DNA of 64,000 nt from Streptomyces nigrescens (GTDB taxonomy: Bacteria; Actinomycetota; Actinomycetes; Streptomycetales; Streptomycetaceae): assembly GCA_024349765.1 (NCBI GenBank), contig AP026074.1:930001-994000 (forward strand), read 5' to 3'. Each line of letters begins with the position of its first letter. Position 1 is the stretch's first letter. This document shows, one piece after another, positions 18,649-26,930 of this stretch. The notes beneath the pieces were generated by a model, which was not told the origin of the DNA, made no database searches, and was given only the letters and a program-made list of their open reading frames with translations. A program made the translations under genes and the position numbers.

Positions 18649-19611
18649 TCAGATGCCGCTGTCGCCGTACAACAGACGTGCATCGTCCTCCGCTTGCCGC
18701 CGCCACTTTCGCTGACGGTCCAGGACCGCCACGGTGCGTCGGCGGATGGTCAGCAAGGCCGGTTGCGGGTCCTTGCCGTGGTAGTCCCCCAGCGTTTGCA
18801 CGAGGTCCTCGAACGCCCCCAGCACGGCCAGCACCGCCGCGGTGACGATCTCCGGGTCAGCCCGCATGACTGGCTGGCCGTCCTCGTCGGAAGCGAAAGC
18901 CTGGGCGACCATCCACACCGTGCTGTGCGAGGCGGCGGAGGATATGCGGTACCAGGCGGGAAGATGCGTCGGCCGCTGCGCGGTGATGTTGGTGAGGTTG
19001 ACCGTGAACGGTGCTTCCACCGAGCCCAGCACGGCCGACTTCGGACGGCCTCTTCCGTCCAGCCCGATGCTCATCCCGGCGCGCTGGACGGTCTGCTCGG
19101 CGTACTGCCAGATCCTGTCCGCTTCAGGGATCGCCTGAGCGCCGACCTCACCAGCCGCAGTCCGGTGCTGCCGGGCCCCGTTGAGCCATGCAGCCGCGAT
19201 GCGCACCGCCCGCTGCTCCGGGCTGAGCCCGGACGCGTAGAGGTGGCACACGCGGATGGCGCCTTCCTGCACGACACGGGAAAGCGAGACGAGTGACCAG
19301 ATCGCCACGGGCTCGCCCACCAATGTCCGCTGGATCGCCTGCACATGATCGAGGATGTTGGCGAGGGTGAGCTGTGTGCTCCAACCCGCCCAGGCCCACA
19401 ACCGGGAGCGTGCCGTGCGGTGCCGGTGATGCGAGGAGCTAACCCAGCCGGCATCGGCAAGTGACATTCCCCCGACCGATGCTCCCTCGGTGAGACTCCC
19501 GACGAATGTCTCCAAGGACGTGCAGGCGTGGCGCAAAGTGCGTGCGCCCTCGTCCACGATCTCCTTGGGAACCCCGAGACGACGAGGGTCCGGAACAGCA
19601 TCTGCATTCAC
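18649..19611 (-). CDS. Hypothetical 320-residue protein (left copy)
   Basis: Mirror copy of 23786-24748, identical product. Confidence 0.6.
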   Translation of the reverse strand: MNADAVPDPRRLGVPKEIVDEGARTLRHACTSLETFVGSLTEGASVGGMSLADAGWVSSSHHRHRTARSRLWAWAGWSTQLTLANILDHVQAIQRTLVGEPVAIWSLVSLSRVVQEGAIRVCHLYASGLSPEQRAVRIAAAWLNGARQHRTAAGEVGAQAIPEADRIWQYAEQTVQRAGMSIGLDGRGRPKSAVLGSVEAPFTVNLTNITAQRPTHLPAWYRISSAASHSTVWMVAQAFASDEDGQPVMRADPEIVTAAVLAVLGAFEDLVQTLGDYHGKDPQPALLTIRRRTVAVLDRQRKWRRQAEDDARLLYGDSGI

Positions 19612-20018
19612 CTCGACGACCGTACACCGCAGCGCACCCCCGGCACGGCGCCCGCCGCACCGAGCACAGCACTGCCTGCCCAGACGGCGAAGGCGGAGAC
19701 CCGCTCATTCGGGATGAGCGACCCGAGCCGACCGCCCCGGGGACCCTCTACAGCTTCGGCTGGCGGCGCGTCGAATGTCCGGACCCGCGACACCTCAGAC
19801 ATTCACCCGCTGCCGGGCTCTCGTGGTCTGCTCGCGCAGGACACGGGTCAACCGGGAGGCGCGGCGGCTGCCTGCACTCCGGCCGGTCCCACCCACCTAT
19901 GGCCCCGATCGGTTGCCCGGGAGCCGGGCGGTTGCAATCGACGAAAGGTGTCAAGTCAGCGTCGCAGCCCGGGGTCGACGCGCTCGTAGGCGCAGCGCTT
20001 GGTGACCGGCCGTCCGTA
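19612..20018. other. Intergenic stretch with two inverted repeats (left copy)
   Basis: Mirror of 23379-23785; see that entry. No gene seen. Confidence 0.4.
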
Positions 20019-20873
20019 TCACCGCCTGCCGGCCTCCTTCAGTTCGGCCATGGCGTGCATCCACTTCTCCCCGAAGCCGGCGGCCCCCGTCTCGTCGCCG
20101 GGGATACGGAAGATGTCCGGATCCACGGCGAGCTGCTCCACCAGCGCCTCGTACAGATTGTCGGCGGGTGGCTCCATGCAGATGGCCAGGGACTCGGCGA
20201 ACTGCCCGGGGGAGGGGCTAACGGCGATGACGTGGTCCAGGAAGGGGAACATCCCCCAGTCGTCGATCCGCTGCCGCAGCGCGGCCTGCGCCGGTGTGTC
20301 CGGCATGAGCAGCCCGTGCATCACATACAGCCCGTAGAACCAGCGCAGGCCGAGCAGCACGGTCCGCCCCCGCACGAGTTCCTCATCACGGGCCTGCCTC
20401 ACCACCCCCACCGCGCCCACATGCTGCTCCAACGGCCCCCAGTCCACTGGCGGTCCCTCGCCCCGCTCGGCCGCCCCCAGCATCTGCGCCCAGTCCTCGA
20501 CGGTCAGGCCGAACATGCCGAACGCGGCGAACGCCTCGGCCAGCGCGTCCGCCCCGACCTCCTCCACCCCCAGGCCGATCGCGGCGACCAGGTGCACCAT
20601 GCTCCTGGAGTCCGGCCTCTCCGCCTCCACCGGCACGTCCTCGCCGGCTTCGAGGGCCGCGCGCACCAGAGCGGGGTTCGCCGCCCCGCGGTACGGCCTC
20701 ACGAGCCGGCGGGCCACCTCATACAGCGCCCCCTGCCCTTCCTCACCCGCCCCGGCCGCGTCGCGGGCGAACTCGACCAAGCGCTGCGCGCCGCAAGTTC
20801 GCAGATCACCTGCTGTCAGCCGGGCTCGGCGCTCTCGTGGCATGCCCTCCATTACAACCCCGGGAAGTGACAT
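20019..20873 (-). pseudogene. Internally deleted copy of the putative HTH gene
   Basis: Counterpart of 22218-23378 (386 codons), but only 284 codons remain. About 304 bp is missing between the first 20 codons and the sequence encoding QRLVEFARD, and two single bases are missing upstream. The deletion removes the putative HTH region and leaves an in-frame but scrambled N-terminus. It exists only in this arm, within about 0.6 kb of the telomere tip. Confidence 0.7.
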
Positions 20874-20954
20874 TTTCTACGGAATACGCATCTGGCTCAC
20901 TGGTCTCGCACCACCTCGGTGTCCCCGCCAACTCCAAGGAGCCAGCCCGATTCA

Positions 20955-21206
20955 TGACCCCAGAGCACCGACCAGCACCGAATCGCACCGCCACCGCACT
21001 CACCACCGGGCTGTCACCACCCTCCTCTCCACGACGCCGGCCACCTGACGAACTCCTGGCGATCCTCACCGCGCGCTCAGCGCGATCACCATCACCCTCA
21101 CCCTCACGCGGTCTTCGCCCCCAACACCGCCACCACCCGCAAGCCGCCACCCGCACCCTCGACCTCCTGCTGCGCCTGGTGCCGTGGTACACACACCCGA
21201 AGCTGA
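20955..21206 (+). pseudogene. Degraded copy of the small membrane protein gene
   Basis: Counterpart of 21877-22134. Numerous one-base losses relative to the right arm (for example in C runs) destroy the frame. The AAGGAG ribosome-binding site and ATG are still visible. Confidence 0.6.
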
Positions 21207-21379
21207 CCCGCAGACCCCAGTGGCCTGACTGAATCTCCGTGCAGCTAAGCGGAACTGACATCACACACCCCGCAGCACACGCACCGGAATCTCCCAGCTC
21301 GGGAGGCACTACCCCAGATCCGGATTCACGGAAACTTCTCAGCGAGGAAACGCCCCCGCTGACCCCTTGCTGCTAGCCG

Positions 21380-21711
21380 CCGCGGAGCGGGCCAGTCCGG
21401 GAGCGCAGCGGACGGACTCCAAGGCCCTGGGAACCGGGCTACTGATCCTGTGCAGCAGGCTCAGGTCCCGCGAGCGGAGCGAGGGGGACCGCCGGCTCGA
21501 AGCGCAGCGCAGAGCCGGAAAGGCACTAGCCCCAATCCGGATTCACCGAAAGTTCCCACGAAGGAAAACACGCTCGGAGCGCAGCGCAGAGCTCATCCCC
21601 TCGCACACGCGAGGGGTGTCACTCGTACAACCGGCGCAGTGCACAACGCGCGCGGAGGACCGTTCGCTGGAGGCTGCGCAGCTGCTCTACCCCAGCTCCG
21701 CGGGCGGCTAG
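21380..21711. other. Streptomyces-type telomere tip: unpaired hairpin-rich centre of the palindrome
   Basis: The left edge reads CCGCGGAGCGGG at 21380-21391, 12 of 13 bases of the archetypal Streptomyces terminus CCCGCGGAGCGGG. The right edge, read outward on the minus strand from 21704, begins CCCGCGGAGC. Between them about 306 bases (21389-21694) have no mirror partner. Hairpins seen: CCGC-GGA-GCGG at 21380-21390; AGTCCG/CGGACT at 21394-21418; GTCCC/GGGAC at 21465-21489; CCGGCTC/GAGCCGG at 21492-21518; GCTC/GAGC at 21572-21592; CCCCTCGC-ACAC-GCGAGGGG at 21597-21616. Serial GC hairpins in a 3' overhang of about 300 nt are known for these telomeres. The match supports a genuine telomere here; which edge is the true terminus is inference, and I favour about 21380. 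Confidence 0.8.
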
Positions 21712-21805
21712 CAGCCAAGGGGTGGTCAGCGCCGTTTCCTCCGCTGCAGAAGTGCCGTGATCCGGCATCTGGGGTAGTGCCTCCGAGCGGAGATTCACGT
21801 GCGTG

Positions 21806-21817
21806 TTGCTGCGTGTG
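21806..21817 (+). repeat. Weak candidate TnsB-type box near the telomere
   Basis: TTGCTGCGTGTG matches 10 of 12 bases of the box TTGCTCAGTGTG found (minus strand) at the far end of the element at 48411-48422. Its orientation is inverted relative to that end, as transposon ends require. One short match in GC-rich DNA may be chance. Confidence 0.2.
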
Positions 21818-21876
21818 TGGGCTGTCAGTCGCTTAGCTGCACGGAGATTCAGGTCGAGGCCACTGGGGTCTGCGGG

Positions 21877-22134
21877 TCAGCTTCGGGGTGTGTACCACGG
21901 CACCAGGCGCAGCAGGAGGTCGAGGGTGCGGGTGGCGGCTTGGCGGGTGGCGGTGTTGGGGGCGAAGACCGCGGTGAGGGTGAGGGTGATGGTGATCGCG
22001 CTGAGCGCGGCGGTGAGGATCGCCAGGAGGTTCGTCAGGTGGCCGGCGTCGTGGAGAGCGAGGGTGGTGAGCAGCCCGGTGGTGAGTGCGGTGGCGGTTG
22101 CGATTCGGGTGCTGGTTCGGTGCTCTGGGGTCAT
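21877..22134 (-). CDS. Small membrane protein, 85 residues
   Basis: The telomere-most gene of the right arm, reading toward the telomere. The ATG at 22134 is preceded by AAGGAG at 11-base spacing, so I reject the longer frame starting at 22254. Two hydrophobic stretches (about residues 12-25 and 30-52, rich in Leu, Thr and Ala) suggest two membrane helices, followed by a basic amphipathic tail. No family recognised. The left-arm counterpart is riddled with one-base losses. Confidence 0.55.
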   Translation of the reverse strand: MTPEHRTSTRIATATALTTGLLTTLALHDAGHLTNLLAILTAALSAITITLTLTAVFAPNTATRQAATRTLDLLLRLVPWYTPRS

Positions 22135-22217
22135 GATCGGGCTGGCTCCTTGGAGTTGGCGGGGACACCGGAGGTGGTGCCGAAGACCAGTGAGCCAGAT
22201 GCGGTATTCCGTAGAAA

Positions 22218-23378
22218 ATGTCACTTCCCGGGGTTGTAATGGAGGGCATGCCACGAGGAGCGCCGAGCCCGGCTGACCAGCAGGTGATCTGCGAACTTGC
22301 GGCGCGGGACTTGGCGGTGACGGCTAGCCAGTTGGAGGGCTGGCGGCGGGCCGGGGTGCTGCCGCGGCACAGGCGCCGGGGGCTCGGCCGGGGCCGTGGG
22401 TCGGTGGTCGACGCGGTCGACCCGGTGGTGGTCGAGAGCGCGGCGGCGCTCGCGCGGCACCTTCGGCAGGGACGGGACCGGCGGCTGGCCGTACTGGAGT
22501 GGTTCGCCGAGGCCGGCCTGCCGGTGCAGCCGGGAGCTGTGCGGGTGCCGGAGCCCCCGATCGGCGCGGTCCGGGAGGCCCTTGAATGGGCGCTGGAGAG
22601 GTCGGTGTCGCAGCGCTTGGTCGAGTTCGCCCGCGACGCGGCCGGGGCGGGTGAGGAAGGGCAGGGGGCGCTGTATGAGGTGGCCCGCCGGCTCGTGAGG
22701 CCGTACCGCGGGGCGGCGAACCCCGCTCTGGTGCGCGCGGCCCTCGAAGCCGGCGAGGACGTGCCGGTGGAGGCGGAGAGGCCGGACTCCAGGAGCATGG
22801 TGCACCTGGTCGCCGCGATCGGCCTGGGGGTGGAGGAGGTCGGGGCGGACGCGCTGGCCGAGGCGTTCGCCGCGTTCGGCATGTTCGGCCTGACCGTCGA
22901 GGACTGGGCGCAGATGCTGGGGGCGGCCGAGCGGGGCGAGGGACCGCCAGTGGACTGGGGGCCGTTGGAGCAGCATGTGGGCGCGGTGGGGGTGGTGAGG
23001 CAGGCCCGTGATGAGGAACTCGTGCGGGGGCGGACCGTGCTGCTCGGCCTGCGCTGGTTCTACGGGCTGTATGTGATGCACGGGCTGCTCATGCCGGACA
23101 CACCGGCGCAGGCCGCGCTGCGGCAGCGGATCGACGACTGGGGGATGTTCCCCTTCCTGGACCACGTCATCGCCGTTAGCCCCTCCCCCGGGCAGTTCGC
23201 CGAGTCCCTGGCCATCTGCATGGAGCCACCCGCCGACAATCTGTACGAGGCGCTGGTGGAGCAGCTCGCCGTGGATCCGGACATCTTCCGTATCCCCGGC
23301 GACGAGACGGGGGCCGCCGGCTTCGGGGAGAAGTGGATGCACGCCATGGCCGAACTGAAGGAGGCCGGCAGGCGGTGA
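22218..23378 (+). CDS. Hypothetical protein with possible N-terminal MerR-like helix-turn-helix
   Basis: Up to 386 residues. In-frame starts at 22218, 22239 and 22248 are all possible and none has a convincing ribosome-binding site. Residues about 20-60 (ending in the motif LEGWRRAGVLP) look like a winged or MerR-type HTH, which would make this a DNA-binding protein; the remaining 300 residues are alpha-helical with no family I recognise. It is divergent from the small membrane protein with under 90 bp between them, so it may regulate that gene. The left-arm copy has lost the putative HTH segment by deletion. Confidence 0.6.
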   Translation: MSLPGVVMEGMPRGAPSPADQQVICELAARDLAVTASQLEGWRRAGVLPRHRRRGLGRGRGSVVDAVDPVVVESAAALARHLRQGRDRRLAVLEWFAEAGLPVQPGAVRVPEPPIGAVREALEWALERSVSQRLVEFARDAAGAGEEGQGALYEVARRLVRPYRGAANPALVRAALEAGEDVPVEAERPDSRSMVHLVAAIGLGVEEVGADALAEAFAAFGMFGLTVEDWAQMLGAAERGEGPPVDWGPLEQHVGAVGVVRQARDEELVRGRTVLLGLRWFYGLYVMHGLLMPDTPAQAALRQRIDDWGMFPFLDHVIAVSPSPGQFAESLAICMEPPADNLYEALVEQLAVDPDIFRIPGDETGAAGFGEKWMHAMAELKEAGRR

Positions 23379-23785
23379 TACGGACGGCCGGTCACCAAGC
23401 GCTGCGCCTACGAGCGCGTCGACCCCGGGCTGCGACGCTGACTTGACACCTTTCGTCGATTGCAACCGCCCGGCTCCCGGGCAACCGATCGGGGCCATAG
23501 GTGGGTGGGACCGGCCGGAGTGCAGGCAGCCGCCGCGCCTCCCGGTTGACCCGTGTCCTGCGCGAGCAGACCACGAGAGCCCGGCAGCGGGTGAATGTCT
23601 GAGGTGTCGCGGGTCCGGACATTCGACGCGCCGCCAGCCGAAGCTGTAGAGGGTCCCCGGGGCGGTCGGCTCGGGTCGCTCATCCCGAATGAGCGGGTCT
23701 CCGCCTTCGCCGTCTGGGCAGGCAGTGCTGTGCTCGGTGCGGCGGGCGCCGTGCCGGGGGTGCGCTGCGGTGTACGGTCGTCGAG
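23379..23785. other. Intergenic stretch with two inverted repeats
   Basis: No gene seen. GAATGTC and GACATTC form 7-bp arms at about 23591-23622, and CGCTCAT/ATGAGCG pair around a 5-base spacer at 23677-23695. Both are candidate operators or terminators for the flanking plus-strand genes. Confidence 0.4.
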
Positions 23786-24748
23786 GTGAATGCAGATGCT
23801 GTTCCGGACCCTCGTCGTCTCGGGGTTCCCAAGGAGATCGTGGACGAGGGCGCACGCACTTTGCGCCACGCCTGCACGTCCTTGGAGACATTCGTCGGGA
23901 GTCTCACCGAGGGAGCATCGGTCGGGGGAATGTCACTTGCCGATGCCGGCTGGGTTAGCTCCTCGCATCACCGGCACCGCACGGCACGCTCCCGGTTGTG
24001 GGCCTGGGCGGGTTGGAGCACACAGCTCACCCTCGCCAACATCCTCGATCATGTGCAGGCGATCCAGCGGACATTGGTGGGCGAGCCCGTGGCGATCTGG
24101 TCACTCGTCTCGCTTTCCCGTGTCGTGCAGGAAGGCGCCATCCGCGTGTGCCACCTCTACGCGTCCGGGCTCAGCCCGGAGCAGCGGGCGGTGCGCATCG
24201 CGGCTGCATGGCTCAACGGGGCCCGGCAGCACCGGACTGCGGCTGGTGAGGTCGGCGCTCAGGCGATCCCTGAAGCGGACAGGATCTGGCAGTACGCCGA
24301 GCAGACCGTCCAGCGCGCCGGGATGAGCATCGGGCTGGACGGAAGAGGCCGTCCGAAGTCGGCCGTGCTGGGCTCGGTGGAAGCACCGTTCACGGTCAAC
24401 CTCACCAACATCACCGCGCAGCGGCCGACGCATCTTCCCGCCTGGTACCGCATATCCTCCGCCGCCTCGCACAGCACGGTGTGGATGGTCGCCCAGGCTT
24501 TCGCTTCCGACGAGGACGGCCAGCCAGTCATGCGGGCTGACCCGGAGATCGTCACCGCGGCGGTGCTGGCCGTGCTGGGGGCGTTCGAGGACCTCGTGCA
24601 AACGCTGGGGGACTACCACGGCAAGGACCCGCAACCGGCCTTGCTGACCATCCGCCGACGCACCGTGGCGGTCCTGGACCGTCAGCGAAAGTGGCGGCGG
24701 CAAGCGGAGGACGATGCACGTCTGTTGTACGGCGACAGCGGCATCTGA
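23786..24748 (+). CDS. Hypothetical 320-residue protein
   Basis: Start GTG/ATG region fixed by GAGGTGA directly before the start at 23786. The product is mostly alpha-helical, with several Trp and His residues in the N-terminal 120 residues (SSSHHRHRTARSRLWAW) and a charged C-terminus. No domain recognised. It ends about 10 bp from the stop of the convergent caspase-like gene. Confidence 0.65.
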   Translation: MNADAVPDPRRLGVPKEIVDEGARTLRHACTSLETFVGSLTEGASVGGMSLADAGWVSSSHHRHRTARSRLWAWAGWSTQLTLANILDHVQAIQRTLVGEPVAIWSLVSLSRVVQEGAIRVCHLYASGLSPEQRAVRIAAAWLNGARQHRTAAGEVGAQAIPEADRIWQYAEQTVQRAGMSIGLDGRGRPKSAVLGSVEAPFTVNLTNITAQRPTHLPAWYRISSAASHSTVWMVAQAFASDEDGQPVMRADPEIVTAAVLAVLGAFEDLVQTLGDYHGKDPQPALLTIRRRTVAVLDRQRKWRRQAEDDARLLYGDSGI

Positions 24749-24758
24749 TCTGGTCACA

Positions 24759-25423
24759 CTAGCGGCAGCGTCTGCTGCTACGGGGGATGCGGGGCCCAGG
24801 GACGGAGTGGATCTGCCAGCGTGCCCAGTCGCGTCGCGTGTGCGCGGCCATTTCGGCGGTTGTCAGGGCGGTGGCCTTCGCGGCGGCGAGACGCTGATGC
24901 CACGGGTCGGTACGGGGGCCGGTGAGGAGGGCTTCCAGCAGTGGGCCGGCGAGGACGTGGTGGTCGAAGCGGACAGGGCCGGCGCAGGCGAGCAGCGCCA
25001 GTGGCGGCAGATGGACCGGGCGCAGCGCGGCCAGGGCACGTCGTACGGTGGGGGCGGCGCCCCAGCAGGTGTCCAGGATGAGGGCCTTGGCGGTCAGCGT
25101 GCTGTTCAGGGACGCAAGGTCGGTGTCGAGGAGGCCCTCGGGGTCGGGTCCGGGGTAGGAGTGCGCGCAGATGTAGAGGACGTCCGCGTCGGCGCCGAGC
25201 GCGCGGTCCGCAGCACCGGGAGGCACGATCAGGACCGGCTGGGTCGGGGACGGCAGGGGTTCACGCGGCGCAGGTAGGTCAGGCGGGCGGCGGCGCGGCG
25301 CGCGTCCGCCTGGCAACGCGGGGAGTGTGCGGGCGCGGCCACCAGGACCTGCAGGTTGCGCACGATGCGGATGCGCGGGCGGTCGGAGCGTCGGGGGCGT
25401 GGCACTGCGGTGGCCTGGGGCAT
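24759..25423 (-). pseudogene. Caspase/CHAT-like protein gene with one frame break
   Basis: Starts at ATG 25423, 2 bp after the zinc-ribbon stop, so the two form an operon. The first 53 or so codons are in one frame. The run of four C (minus strand, 25256-25259) then shifts the frame, and one additional C would give a continuous product of about 220 residues. The downstream part contains YICAHSYP and about 35 residues later ILDTCWGA, resembling the His and Cys dyad of caspase-like CHAT peptidases. That assignment is inference from two motifs. The break is present in both arms, so it is either real or a systematic homopolymer error. Confidence 0.45.
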
Positions 25424-25425
25424 CG

Positions 25426-25839
25426 TCAGGTGTTTTCGCGTAGCCGAGCCATGCAGGCGGGGCAGATGTCGAAGTCGTTCGTCTTCGGATCAATCAGGGA
25501 ACCACAGCCTTTTTTGCACCAGATAAGGGTGTCGAAGACAGCAGCGCAGCCCAGGCACAGATAGAACGACCAGTCGCGTTCAACATCGATGATGGTCGGG
25601 GTGTCACACCTGGGACACCAGTGGACGAGTGCTTCCTCGTTGTCTCGGGGGTCCAGTGCTGCCCGGCGCACCATATCGGCGTAAACGTAGTCAGCGGTGG
25701 CTGATTCGGCGTCAGTCCACGTGCGGTAGCAGAACCGGCAAACAACAGGGGTTCCGGCGACCAGCGCTGGCATACCACAGTCCGGGCAGTCGACTGTTAC
25801 GCCCTCGTATGGAGCCAATACCTCTTTGATCCCGTTCAT
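25426..25839 (-). CDS. Zinc-ribbon protein, 137 residues
   Basis: Dense Cys pairs: CPDCG, CRFCY, CPRCD, CLGC, CKKGCG and CPAC, enough for three zinc ribbons. The spaced CxxC pairs indicate a structural zinc protein that may bind nucleic acid or a partner protein. ATG 25839 is the only in-frame start after an upstream stop. It is followed at 2 bp by the caspase-like gene, suggesting a functional pair. Codon use is less GC-biased than that of its neighbours, consistent with separate acquisition. No named family recognised. Confidence 0.65.
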   Translation of the reverse strand: MNGIKEVLAPYEGVTVDCPDCGMPALVAGTPVVCRFCYRTWTDAESATADYVYADMVRRAALDPRDNEEALVHWCPRCDTPTIIDVERDWSFYLCLGCAAVFDTLIWCKKGCGSLIDPKTNDFDICPACMARLRENT

Positions 25840-25868
25840 CCGAGTATGGATCAGCTCGGTGATCGTGC

Positions 25869-26468
25869 CTAGTCGATGCGGATGTCATCCATGGCCGTCT
25901 CCACCTGAGCCTGTTCAGCCGCGTCCAGGTGTGGCAGGAGGTGTTCGTGCAGGAAGGCGAGCAGGAAGTCCAGCACGGTGGCGGCCTGAGCCTCCACGCG
26001 GGCGCTGACTGCGTCAGCCCGTAGTGCTGCAGGGCATTGCGGGTCTGACCCAGCTTCGCGACGGCGGCAAGGTGCTCGCTGTCCAGGTCCAGTCCCAGCA
26101 CCTCCCGCAGCCGCTTGAGGGTCTCGTCGATGCGCAGCTGACGAAGTTTCCGCTGGCGACCGCTCGCTCACCGGAGTCTTCCTGCTCTTGCGGAGCTCGG
26201 CGGACAGGTCCTGGAGGACCAGCGTCCAGTGCGCCTGCCGGAGGCGGGCCTTGAGCAGGACCTCGGTGCCGGCCTGGAGGTGCAGCACGGCGTACTTCAG
26301 GTCGCGCGGCGTCCGCATGGTCGGACAGGTGCTCCACCACGCTGGCGAGGTAGTCCAGTCCGTTGAGGACGGGCGGGAAGTCGACCTGCGGCTCCGAACC
26401 GGATGCGGCGGCCCGGGGCGCTGCCCGGGCATCTCAACGCCGGGCGAGGAGAGCTGATTGCCCTTCAT
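25869..26468 (-). pseudogene. Hypothetical gene broken by several frameshifts
   Basis: Conserved-looking coding segments lie in different frames: DFPPVLNGLDYLASVVEHL, then DLKYAVLHLQAGTEVLLKAR, then ETLKRLREVLGLDLDSEHL, then ATVLDFLLAFLHEHLLPHL. Inserting one or two bases at each of about four junctions would restore one helical protein of about 195 residues. All breaks look like base losses, the pattern expected of deletion-type sequencing errors, though true decay is possible. It precedes the zinc-ribbon gene by about 30 bp in the same direction. No function recognised. Confidence 0.55.
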
Positions 26469-26930
26469 GGCTCGGTCTGTGTTCTGCGGATCTCCCCCGT
26501 CATCCTGCTCCCCTGTGCTTCCGGACTGTCCTAACGAAGTTGTTGCGCAAGCCGGTTACCGCACCCGTCCGGTGTCGCGTTCCGGGCGGCTTCTGATTCG
26601 GATTAGGAGAGCCTATTGGGAAGCAGGACCGTTCGGTGACGTGCCCAGGCACAGTTTGCGAGCCTTCTTCCTCTCCTCTCTGGGGCGGGTCAGTCACGGG
26701 CGGGGAGAACCTCGCGGGGCGGCCGTGGAAGCGGCATCGTACAGACTCGCGCGCCGCGTCACAGCCGGTCCTTGCCAGGGAGGGTGACGCCCTTGGGCAA
26801 CCGAGCATGCCGGTCGGGCGCCTGTGTCACAGTGAGCAACGAGAGCGAATAGGCGACAAAGGGGGCTGGCTGTCGTGCGTCGTGACCGAGGGCTTCCGGT
26901 GCTGCGGGAGAAGGAGCTGTTGGCGGCGGG
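26469..26930. other. Divergent intergenic stretch, no gene seen
   Basis: Lies between the frameshifted minus-strand gene and the plus-strand 551-residue gene, so it should hold both promoters. I could not pick a convincing -35/-10 pair or repeat. Confidence 0.4.

Larger units (their letters stand above)
1..21388. repeat. Left arm of giant inverted repeat (continues beyond window start)
   Basis: Reverse complement of about 21695-43396. Base 1 pairs with 43396, and paired coordinates sum to 43397 from base 1 to about 20.85 kb. All genes from the tnsB-like fragment to the telomere are duplicated here in mirror order. The outer 16.4 kb gives reading frames identical to the right arm. Inward of that I see scattered single-base indels and a deletion of about 304 bp. 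It could be one terminal inverted repeat, a fold-back copy, or an assembly product. Confidence 0.97.

Noticed and set aside
21492..21616. CRISPR-like repeated GCGCAGCGCAGAGC units in the telomere
   Set aside because: The repeats are parts of hairpin stems with irregular spacing and no spacers; no cas genes are present in the window.
21389..21694. Small open frames within the palindrome centre
   Set aside because: The sequence is dominated by serial hairpins; frames lack start signals and are not shared with known proteins.
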